The notes under the pieces were generated by a model. It had not been told where the DNA came from. It did no database searches and saw only the letters and a program-made list of their open reading frames with translations. Position numbers and translations under genes: made by a program. Shown here piece by piece: positions 1 through 5,415 of a stretch of 5,636 bases of DNA (the first letter of the stretch is position 1; each line of letters opens with the position of its first letter). The DNA comes from DATJFQ01 sp035495555 (lineage in GTDB: Bacteria; Acidobacteriota; Vicinamibacteria; Vicinamibacterales; 2-12-FULL-66-21): positions 1 to 5,636 of the forward strand of contig DATJFQ010000021.1 in assembly GCA_035495555.1 (NCBI GenBank), read 5' to 3'.

Positions 1-586
1 GATTTCCCGCCGCGCGGAGACGGCGGCCGAAGGCAGATACGGCGGCCGCGCGCCGCCGTCGCCGGTCCCACAGGCGGCGCTGGTCCTTCCACCTGGCAGG
101 TGTCGCTGACGCGCATCCCTACTCGCCGTGGCATCGAGCGCGCGCAGGCTCGCGAGGGTACGAGGTGAGACGATTTCCCGCCGCGCGGAGACGGCGGCCG
201 AAGGCAGATACGGCGGCCGCGCGCCGCCGTCGCCGGCCCCACCGCGGCCCTGGTCCTTCCACTGGCAGGTGTCGCTGACGCGCATCCCTACTCGCCGTGG
301 CATCGAGCGCGCGCAGGCGCGCGGGTACGAGGTGAGACGATTTCCCGCCGCGCGGAGAACGGCGGCTGAAGGCAGATTCGCCGGCCGCGCGCCGCCGTCG
401 CCGGCCCCACCGCGGCCCTGGTCTTCCACTGGCAGGTGTCGCTGACGCGCATCCCTACTCGCCGTGGCGTCGAGCGTGCGCCGCGCGCGAGGGTACGAGG
501 TCAGACGATTTCCCGCCGCGCGGAAGACGGCGGCCGAAGGCAGATACGGCGGCCGCGCGCCGCCGTCGCCGGCGCCGGCGGCCGTG
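1..586. repeat. Tandem array of ~168-bp GC-rich units (3 full copies plus a partial fourth)
   Basis: Units begin with GATTTCCCGCCGCGCGG at 1, 172, 339 and 507, giving lengths of 171, 167 and 168 bp. The fourth copy follows the consensus to about 573 and then degrades by about 586. The first ~65 bases of a unit are the most conserved; a second conserved block contains GTCGCTGACGCGCATCCCTA. The copies differ by scattered substitutions and by 1-4 bp insertions and deletions that break any reading frame, so the short open frames across the array are unlikely to be genes. In each unit, a GACGGCGGC arm (unit positions 19-27) can pair with GCCGCCGTC (52-60), and a second arm CGGCGGC (40-46) can pair with part of the same right arm. 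The array starts at the window edge, so its full copy number is unknown. No function is recognised. Confidence 0.93.
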
Positions 587-641
587 TGTGGTGCGGGCGG
601 GCAGGCACAGGGAACGCACATTGAAGCAAGCAAGTGTGAAC

Positions 642-670
642 GCGACGCGCCTGAGCGCGTCAGGCGTCGC
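642..670 (-). terminator. Hairpin overlapping the recX stop codon, possible terminator
   Basis: GCGAC (642-646) plus GCCTGA (649-654) pair with TCAGGC (660-665) plus GTCGC (666-670). This makes an 11-bp stem with a 2-base bulge (647-648) and a 5-base loop. The recX stop codon (660-662) lies in one arm. On the minus strand the stem is followed by GTTCACACTTGCTTGCTTC, which is moderately T-rich but has no clean T-run, so a classic intrinsic terminator is not proven. It is the only strong stem between recX and the tandem array. Confidence 0.4.
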
Positions 671-1151
671 TATCGTGCGAGGCTTTTCGCAGTTTCCGCA
701 GCGCGGTCGTGACACCGGCGGGGGAAAACCCCTGGCGCATGAGGTACTGATACACGCGCGAGTACGCGGCGGGGGAGTCGATGTTCTTGCCGCCGCGGAG
801 CTTCTTCTCGATCGCACGCGCGATGAGCGCGCGTTCGTCGACGTCGCCGAAGATTTCGGCGAGCGCCTCCGCCGCGATGTCTTTGGGGATACCGCGCTCG
901 TGAAGCTCGCGTTGGATGCGGAGGCGTCCGCGGCCCTTCACCTTCAGCGCTGTGCGCGCGTACGCCCGCGCCACACGCCCATCGTCCACGGAGCCTTCGT
1001 CACGAAGGCGGTCTATCGCGGCGTCGATTTCTTCCCGGTGGTGCTCGCGCTCGGCGAGGTGACCCCGGAGTTGCTGTTCGGACAGTTCGCGCCGCGCGAG
1101 GAGATAGAGCGCATCAACGTACGCCGATCGCGCGTCCGAACGTGAGCTCAT
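660..1151 (-). CDS. recX: Regulatory protein RecX
   Basis: RecX proteins bind RecA and inhibit or tune its filament formation and ATPase, limiting recombination and the SOS response in the cytoplasm. The 163-residue product is all helical in character and carries the family's three-helix repeats. The first is around ALYLLARRELSEQQL (14-28). The second is the diagnostic block GSVDDGRVARAYARTALK followed by GRGRLRIQREL (53-83). The third is YSRVYQYLMRQGFSPAGV (130-147). The ATG at 1151 was chosen because family similarity begins just after it; a GTG at 1190 in the same frame would add 13 residues, and neither start has a convincing ribosome binding site. recX commonly neighbours recA or alaS, but neither is present here. 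It is the last gene of the minus-strand run, 151 bp after pilT, and its stop lies in a hairpin facing the tandem array. The family call is secure; the exact start is less so. Confidence 0.88.
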   Translation of the reverse strand: MSSRSDARSAYVDALYLLARRELSEQQLRGHLAEREHHREEIDAAIDRLRDEGSVDDGRVARAYARTALKVKGRGRLRIQRELHERGIPKDIAAEALAEIFGDVDERALIARAIEKKLRGGKNIDSPAAYSRVYQYLMRQGFSPAGVTTALRKLRKASHDSDA

Positions 1152-1252
1152 AACGGGGATACGAAAACCGCGTGGATGATCGCGCGCCACGCGCAGCCAA
1201 CGTCGGGCGCTATGATCTCAAGCTACAGCCGCGCACCGAGCCCCGCCACCGG

Positions 1253-1290
1253 GCACCCGCACCAGGCACAGCGCACGAAGCACCGAGCAC
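1253..1290. repeat. Degenerate heptamer repeat (GCACNNN) downstream of pilT
   Basis: GCAC occurs at 1259, 1266, 1273, 1280 and 1287, exactly 7 bp apart, with a further copy at 1253 that is 6 bp from the next. The three intervening bases vary (CAG, AGC, GAA, CGA). On the minus strand this reads as a GTGC-centred heptamer starting 12 bp past the pilT stop. It occupies much of the 151-bp pilT-recX gap, the rest of which (1152-1252) shows no clear promoter or gene. It resembles the short tandemly repeated heptamers described in cyanobacterial intergenic DNA in period only, not in sequence. Confidence 0.7.
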
Positions 1291-1302
1291 CGCGCGAAGC
1301 GC

Positions 1303-2463
1303 CTAACCGCCGTAGCGCACCACGTCCGGGTTCGCTGGCTTGCCGCGCTGCTGTGCGGCGCGCAACATCTCGTCGCGCGCGCTCTCCGTGTTCGTCGAGA
1401 TGCCGAGCACTTTCATCTTGAACTCGTCGACGTTCGACGCGGAGCGGAGCGCTTCCTCGTACGACACGAGGCCCTGCTGATACAGCCCGAAGATCGACTG
1501 GTCGAAGGTCTGCATGCCGTACTGCGACGTGCCGCCCGCGATCGCGCTGTGGATGAGCGCGGTCTTGTCCTTGTCGATGATGCAGTCGCGGATGAACGGC
1601 GTCGACACCATGACTTCGACCGCCGGCACGCGGCCCTTGCCGTCCGCACGCGGGAGCAGCCGCTGCGCGATCGCCGCCTTGAGGACGTTGGCGAGCTGAA
1701 TGCGGACCTGGCGCTGCTGATGCGGCGGAAAGACCGCGATGATCCGGTTGATCGTCTCCGTTGCGTCGACCGTATGCAGCGTGGAGAAGACGAGGTGCCC
1801 TGTCTCCGCAGCGATGAGCGCGGTCTCGATCGTCTCCGAATCGCGCATTTCACCGACCATGATCACGTCGGGGTCCTGACGCAACGCGCCGCGGAGCGCC
1901 GCCGCGAACGAGTCGGTGTCGAGCTCGACTTCGCGCTGGCTGACGAGCGACAGGTGATCGCGATGGAGGTACTCGATCGGATCCTCGATCGTGATGACGT
2001 GCGTCGACCGCGTCGCGTTGATGTGGTCGACCATGGCCGCGAGCGTCGTGCTTTTGCCGCTGCCGGTCGTGCCCGTGACGAGCACCAGCCCGCGCGGCTC
2101 ATCGGCAATCGACCGGAGGACCATCGGCAGGCCGAGCTCGTCGATGCTCTTGATGACGGTCGGGATGATGCGAAGCACGATCCCGACGGCCCCGCGCTGC
2201 TGGAAGACATTGCAGCGGAAACGCCCGAAGCCGGGCACGCTGTAGGCGAGATCGACTTCGGAATTCGCGCGGAATTTATCGGCGTGGTCGCGCGAGAACA
2301 TCGACGCGGCCATCGCCTCGGTGTCGCTTCGCTCGAGCCGCTTTTCTTCTGAGGCGACGACGAGCGTGCCGTTGACGCGCATCATGGGATATGCGCCCAC
2401 CTTCAGATGCAGGTCGGACGCACCGGCACTTACCGCCGTCTTCAGCAGGTCATCTATGGTCAT
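1303..2463 (-). CDS. pilT: Type IV pilus twitching motility ATPase PilT
   Basis: PilT is the hexameric cytoplasmic ATPase that powers depolymerisation of type IV pili, driving retraction, twitching motility and DNA uptake. The 386-residue product is slightly longer than common PilTs. It starts with the typical N-terminal domain (SAGASDLHLKVG, 12-23; MMRVNGTL, 27-34). It carries the Walker A loop GTTGSGKST (131-139), an Asp box ITIEDPIEY (157-165), Walker B PDVIMVGEMRD (198-208, with the catalytic Glu205) and a His box TGHLVFSTLHT (221-231). The C-terminal retraction motif, AIRNLIRE in classic PilT, aligns with FIRDCIID (290-297), followed by GTSQYGMQTFDQS (311-323). PilB is less likely because the protein lacks PilB's long N-terminal domain and tetracysteine motif. 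The ATG at 2463 gives the expected N-terminus. No strong Shine-Dalgarno is visible, and a hairpin lies just upstream. No pilin or pilus assembly gene is in the window, so PilT is separated from the pil cluster here. Confidence 0.97.
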   Translation of the reverse strand: MTIDDLLKTAVSAGASDLHLKVGAYPMMRVNGTLVVASEEKRLERSDTEAMAASMFSRDHADKFRANSEVDLAYSVPGFGRFRCNVFQQRGAVGIVLRIIPTVIKSIDELGLPMVLRSIADEPRGLVLVTGTTGSGKSTTLAAMVDHINATRSTHVITIEDPIEYLHRDHLSLVSQREVELDTDSFAAALRGALRQDPDVIMVGEMRDSETIETALIAAETGHLVFSTLHTVDATETINRIIAVFPPHQQRQVRIQLANVLKAAIAQRLLPRADGKGRVPAVEVMVSTPFIRDCIIDKDKTALIHSAIAGGTSQYGMQTFDQSIFGLYQQGLVSYEEALRSASNVDEFKMKVLGISTNTESARDEMLRAAQQRGKPANPDVVRYGG

Positions 2464-2467
2464 GTGT

Positions 2468-2503
2468 GGGCACCCGTTGGCCGCGGGGAGCGGCGGCGTG
2501 CCC
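2468..2503 (-). promoter_or_regulatory. Two-tier hairpin in the pilT leader
   Basis: In the 63-bp gap between ilvE and pilT, GGGCAC (2468-2473) is complementary to GTGCCC (2498-2503). Inside it, GCCGC (2480-2484) is complementary to GCGGC (2490-2494) around a 5-base loop. On the pilT transcript the outer stem ends 4 bases before the ATG and would bury GGGTG, the only faintly Shine-Dalgarno-like stretch. It could restrain pilT translation or mark the end of the ilvE transcript. There is no following T-run, and in GC-rich DNA such stems arise by chance fairly often. Confidence 0.35.
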
Positions 2504-2526
2504 GTCCATGATAGCCCTAAGCTCGT

Positions 2527-3507
2527 CTAGACGCGAACAGTTTCCGACGCGGGAACAGCCGAATGCGGCTCGCCAGGATAGACATATTCGAGCCAGCCGT
2601 AGCGATCCGGGGTTCTTCCATTGATGAGGTCGAAGAACGCGGTCTGGACAGTCTCGGTGATGGGGCCGCGGCGTCCCTTACCGATCGTGATCTTGTCGAC
2701 GGAGCGGATGGGCGTGATTTCCACGGCAGTTCCGGCGAAAAACGCCTCGTCTGCGATATAGAGGAGCTCGCGCGGCAGCATCTCCTCGCGCACCTTGATG
2801 CCGAGATCCTTGGCCATCGTGATTACAGAATTTCTCGTGATGCCCGGCAGGATTGAAGCGGTGAGCGGTGGTGTGTAGAGCATGTTGTCGCGGACGAGGA
2901 ACAGATTCTGTCCGCTGCCCTCGCTCAGGTACCCGAAGGTGTCGAGCGCGATGCCCTCGCTGTAGCCTTCGGCCAGCGCCTCCATCTTGATGAGCGACGA
3001 ATTCGCGTAATTGGCGGAGGTTTTCGCGAGCGTGGGAAACGTATTGGGCGCGGAGCGTGCCCAGGAGCTGATTCGCACGTCGACACCGTTGGTCAATGCG
3101 TCCTGGCCGAGATAGGCTCCCCACTCCCACACCAGAATCGCGGTATCGACGGGGCAGGGGAACGGGTTGACGCCAAGGGTGTGATAGCCCCGATAGACGA
3201 TCGGACGGATGTAGCAGGCCTTCATCTCGTTGGCCTGGATCGTCTCCATCACAGCGTCGTGCAACTCCCCGTAGCTTTCCCGCGGTTCCATGCGGTAGAT
3301 GCGCGCGGAATCGAACAGCCGGCGCAGGTGCGCGTCGAGGCGGAAACAGGCAGTGCCGCGCGGCGTGTTGTAGGCGCGCGCGCCTTCGAAGACGCCGCTG
3401 CCGTAGTGGACCACGTGCGACGCCACATGGATCTTCGCGTCCGCCCAGTCGACGAGCGAACCGTTCATCCAGATTTTTCCGGTGCCGGGGAACGCGGGTG
3501 AAGCCAT
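2527..3507 (-). CDS. ilvE: Branched-chain amino acid aminotransferase (PLP fold type IV)
   Basis: This enzyme transfers the amino group between glutamate and the keto acids of leucine, isoleucine and valine, the last biosynthetic step and first catabolic step for these amino acids. The 326-residue length is somewhat above E. coli IlvE. Recognisable blocks are KIWMNGSLVDWADAKIHV (11-28), HYGSGVFEGARAY (34-46), the substrate/phosphate region YIRPIVYRGY (99-108), the PLP-lysine segment AKTSANYANS with Lys162, the cofactor segment GYLSEGSGQNLF (192-203, Glu196), LPGITRNSVI (220-229) and GTAVEITPIRSVDK (259-272). The C-terminal GWLEYVYPGEP matches the usual IlvE ending. These features favour IlvE over D-amino acid transaminase or aminodeoxychorismate lyase. 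Gln200 stands where E. coli has Glu in SEGAGENLF. The ATG at 3507 fits the family N-terminus. The gene lies 53 bp after the kinase stop and 63 bp before pilT on the same strand, which suggests but does not prove co-transcription. Confidence 0.95.
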   Translation of the reverse strand: MASPAFPGTGKIWMNGSLVDWADAKIHVASHVVHYGSGVFEGARAYNTPRGTACFRLDAHLRRLFDSARIYRMEPRESYGELHDAVMETIQANEMKACYIRPIVYRGYHTLGVNPFPCPVDTAILVWEWGAYLGQDALTNGVDVRISSWARSAPNTFPTLAKTSANYANSSLIKMEALAEGYSEGIALDTFGYLSEGSGQNLFLVRDNMLYTPPLTASILPGITRNSVITMAKDLGIKVREEMLPRELLYIADEAFFAGTAVEITPIRSVDKITIGKGRRGPITETVQTAFFDLINGRTPDRYGWLEYVYPGEPHSAVPASETVRV

Positions 3508-3532
3508 AGGTCAGATGTTAATTGTCAAATGC

Positions 3533-3560
3533 CCAACCCGCAAATACCAAAAATGGTTGG
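3533..3560 (-). other. Small inverted repeat between the kinase stop and ilvE
   Basis: CCAACC (3533-3538) is complementary to GGTTGG (3555-3560), which directly abuts the kinase stop codon. A 3-bp inner pairing CCA/TGG (3547-3556) competes with it. The 53-bp gap is much richer in A and T than its surroundings. On the minus strand the repeat is followed by a perfect TTGACA hexamer (3528-3523), but no acceptable -10 lies 15-19 bp further on; that interval falls at and inside the ilvE start. It may be a weak processing or termination site. I would not call a promoter here. Confidence 0.25.
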
Positions 3561-4556
3561 CTACTGCTGCTCGCCGCAGAAGGGGCAGTTGTCGGTTCTG
3601 GCGTGCAGCGGCTTGCGGCAGTGCCAGCAGAACCGTGCGGCCGGCGTGTCCCTCGCGCGCAGCCTGGTCTGAATGCTTTGCGCGTCGTCTCGTCCGCCGC
3701 GTGCCGCCGGCGCGCGGGTAGAGGTCGGCGCGGCTGCCGGGGTCCGAAGCGCGTTGACCGCCTCCATGACGTCCTCGAGGAGATCAGACGCGCGTTGATA
3801 GCGCTGCGCGATGTCGGGCGCCATCGCCTTCATGATGATGTCGTTGATGGATTTCGGAATGGCGGGGTTCTTCAATCGCGGCGGCGAAACCAGTTCGCCC
3901 GACATGAGCTTGTCGAGGTCAGCCGGCGCCGGCGTCTCGTACGGCAGCACGCCGGTCAGCATCTGATACATCGTGACGCCGAGCGAATACAGGTCGGACG
4001 CGAACACGGCCTTCCCCTGGAACTGCTCCGGCGCCATGTACGGCGGGCTGCCGATGACGGTTGTCCCGTGCGCGGCGATCTCGAGGAAGCGCGACGTGCC
4101 GAAGTCGGCGACCTTCACCATGTTCTGCTCGGTCACCAGCACGTTGGCCGGGCGCAGATCCCTGTGGATCACACCCTGACGGTGGGCGTGGTCGACGGCG
4201 TTGCAGATCTGACACGTGTAGTCGAGCGCGCGGTTCAGATCGAGCATGCCTTTGGCGGCGATGAGGTTCTCGAGCGTCTCCCCGGGGACGTACTCCATCA
4301 CGATGAAGAAGACGTTGTCCTGCTTCTCCGCGGTCGTGATCGAGACGATGTTGGGGTGGCTCACGGACGCGAGGAGCCGAGGCTCGTGGAGCAGTTCGCC
4401 GAAATCGAGGTTCTGGCGATGCGGGACCTTGATCGCGACCTTCTTGTCGATCCAGGTGTCCTGCGCGAGGTATACGGTACCGAACCCGCCGCTCCCGAGC
4501 TGCGAGATGATCTTGTATTTCCCGAGTTGCTGACCCCTGAAGAGCAAGTTGAACAA
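3561..4556 (-). CDS. Soluble Ser/Thr protein kinase with C-terminal zinc ribbon
   Basis: This Hanks-type kinase would phosphorylate proteins on Ser/Thr in the cytoplasm; substrates cannot be told from sequence. In 331 residues it has the glycine loop GSGGFGTVY (21-29), VAIK with Lys43, an alpha-C Glu58, the hinge MEYV (87-90), catalytic loop HRDLRPANVL (131-140, Asp133 and Asn138), DFG (151-153), GSPPYMAPE (169-177), Asp188 in SDLYSLGV and Arg252 in QRYQRASDLL. All catalytic residues are present except that Arg135 replaces the usual Lys of HRDLKP. After a linker rich in Ala, Pro and Arg (about 271-308) comes CWHC-x10-CPFC (310-327), a zinc-ribbon-like CxxC pair ending 4 residues from the C-terminus. 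No transmembrane segment is seen, so it is not a PknB-type membrane receptor. The start is a TTG at 4556; a second in-frame TTG at 4547 is possible, and no ATG lies between them and the glycine loop. There is no Shine-Dalgarno, and a -10 box abuts the start. rsmE diverges 16 bp away. Confidence 0.92.
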   Translation of the reverse strand: MFNLLFRGQQLGKYKIISQLGSGGFGTVYLAQDTWIDKKVAIKVPHRQNLDFGELLHEPRLLASVSHPNIVSITTAEKQDNVFFIVMEYVPGETLENLIAAKGMLDLNRALDYTCQICNAVDHAHRQGVIHRDLRPANVLVTEQNMVKVADFGTSRFLEIAAHGTTVIGSPPYMAPEQFQGKAVFASDLYSLGVTMYQMLTGVLPYETPAPADLDKLMSGELVSPPRLKNPAIPKSINDIIMKAMAPDIAQRYQRASDLLEDVMEAVNALRTPAAAPTSTRAPAARGGRDDAQSIQTRLRARDTPAARFCWHCRKPLHARTDNCPFCGEQQ

Positions 4557-4564
4557 ATTATAAT
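4557..4564. promoter_or_regulatory. Palindromic -10 element ATTATAAT shared by divergent kinase and rsmE genes
   Basis: The octamer is its own reverse complement. It gives TATAAT on the plus strand at 4559-4564 and on the minus strand at 4562-4557, in the middle of a 16-bp gap between divergent start codons in otherwise very GC-rich DNA. On the plus strand, a transcript starting 7-9 bases downstream would begin at or within two bases of the rsmE GTG (4573). On the minus strand it would begin near 4550, inside the annotated kinase start but just before the next TTG (4547). No good -35 hexamer is seen at 16-18 bp on either side, and no extended -10 TGn. Confidence 0.55.
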
Positions 4565-4572
4565 CGCGCCCC

Positions 4573-5316
4573 GTGGCGCTTCCGCGGTTTCTTGCCGCTC
4601 ACCTCGACGCGGTTTCGGGCTCGGCCACGCTCTCGGAAGAGGAGACGCACCATCTCACGAGCGTGCTGCGCCTGCGGTTCGGTGACGAAGTCGCGGTGTT
4701 CGACGGCAACGGCCGCGAATACCGCGCGCGAATCGAACGCGTGAGCCGCGAGGCCACGCAGTTGCGCCTGCTCGACGCGATCGCGCCTGCTCCCGAACCC
4801 GCCGTCCGCCTCACGCTCGCGCAGGCGGTGCTCAAAGGCCAGCGGATGGACGACGTCGTGAGAGATGCGACGATGATGGGGGTTGCGGCGATCGAGCCGA
4901 TGGTCACCGCGCACACCGTTGCGCGCGGCGCGTTGCGTCAGGGCCGCGGGGCGGATCGCTGGCGACGCGTGGCGATCGCCTCCGCCAAGCAATGCCGCCG
5001 CGCCGTGGTGCCGGTCATCGGCGCCGGAACGCCGTTCCTTGACTGGATCGTTCAGGACAGCGCTGTGTTACGCGTCGTGCTCGTGGAACCGGAAGCATCT
5101 ACATCTGGCCGTCCGCTGACCGTGTTGCGAGATGAGCCGACTCCGGGGTCTGCGACCATTGCCGTTGGCCCCGAGGGCGGGTGGAGCGAAACGGAGATCG
5201 AAGCCGCCACGCGCGCCGGCTGGCTCCCGATCACGATCGGCCGACGCACCCTGCGCGCCGACGCCGTTCCGATCGTGGCGATCGGCGTGCTGCAGGCGTT
5301 CTGGGGAGATTTATAG
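4573..5316 (+). CDS. rsmE: 16S rRNA (uracil(1498)-N3)-methyltransferase RsmE
   Basis: RsmE uses S-adenosylmethionine to methylate N3 of U1498 in helix 44 of 16S rRNA, in the decoding region of the 30S subunit. The 247-residue product has the N-terminal PUA-like domain (LPRFLAAHL, 3-11; LSEEETHHLTSVLRLRFGDEVAVFDGNG, 20-47). The C-terminal SPOUT (trefoil-knot) domain starts near residue 78, with ALVLKGQRMD-like AQAVLKGQRMDDVVRDATMMG (83-103), the SAM-site loop GPEGGW (199-204) and the knot motif IGRRTLRADAVPIVAIGVLQ (222-241). Its length is normal. The GTG start at 4573 gives MALPRF, matching the family N-terminus. No Shine-Dalgarno fits in front of it, and the -10 element ends only 8 bases upstream, which suggests leaderless or near-leaderless translation. 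It is the only plus-strand gene and stands alone; no terminator was found behind it. Confidence 0.95.
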   Translation: MALPRFLAAHLDAVSGSATLSEEETHHLTSVLRLRFGDEVAVFDGNGREYRARIERVSREATQLRLLDAIAPAPEPAVRLTLAQAVLKGQRMDDVVRDATMMGVAAIEPMVTAHTVARGALRQGRGADRWRRVAIASAKQCRRAVVPVIGAGTPFLDWIVQDSAVLRVVLVEPEASTSGRPLTVLRDEPTPGSATIAVGPEGGWSETEIEAATRAGWLPITIGRRTLRADAVPIVAIGVLQAFWGDL

Positions 5317-5337
5317 AACTCCCAACTCCCAACTCCC
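5317..5337. repeat. Perfect heptamer tandem repeat (AACTCCC x3) directly after the rsmE stop
   Basis: Three exact copies of AACTCCC occupy 5317-5323, 5324-5330 and 5331-5337, beginning on the base after the TAG of rsmE. The composition is unlike the flanking gene. On the minus strand it reads as GGGAGTT repeated; only three G-triplets are present, one short of a standard G-quadruplex. Confidence 0.9.
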
Positions 5338-5415
5338 AAAATTCCGGTGACGGATTTTCGGGCGCAGCATTTTTATCGCCGTGAGCCGCCGAAAGTCTGC
5401 AGTCGATGTTGGAGT
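5338..5415. other. Intergenic spacer with no recognised feature
   Basis: This stretch between the heptamer repeat and the longer right-hand repeat has two short T-runs (around 5347-5350 and 5371-5375) but no stem in front of them that would make a convincing rsmE terminator. I see no supported gene on either strand between 5317 and the window end; the open frames there lack family motifs and merely extend over rsmE or the repeats. Confidence 0.5.

Noticed and set aside
128..445. Open frame across the tandem array encoding a repetitive Arg/Ala/Pro-rich protein
   Set aside because: Unit lengths of 171, 167 and 168 bp shift the frame between copies, there is no recognisable domain, and such frames arise easily in very GC-rich DNA lacking stop codons.
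1..586. CRISPR array
   Set aside because: Units are ~168 bp and similar over their whole length; there is no short repeat with variable spacers, and no cas gene.
2507..2509. Upstream ATG as an alternative pilT start
   Set aside because: It is 46 bp upstream of the pilT ATG and therefore out of frame; the protein's N-terminus already matches the family at 2463.
3522..3528. TTGACA as a promoter -35 for ilvE
   Set aside because: The hexamer is perfect on the minus strand, but no -10-like sequence lies at 15-19 bp; that position is at and inside the ilvE start codon.
3522..4685. Long plus-strand open frame of 387 codons opposite the kinase
   Set aside because: It is antisense to a kinase with every catalytic motif in order, is rich in Arg, Val, Asp and His as expected from the codon complement, and also runs into rsmE.
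5317..5337. G-quadruplex on the minus strand
   Set aside because: Only three G-triplets occur in the repeat; a fourth tract at suitable spacing is missing.
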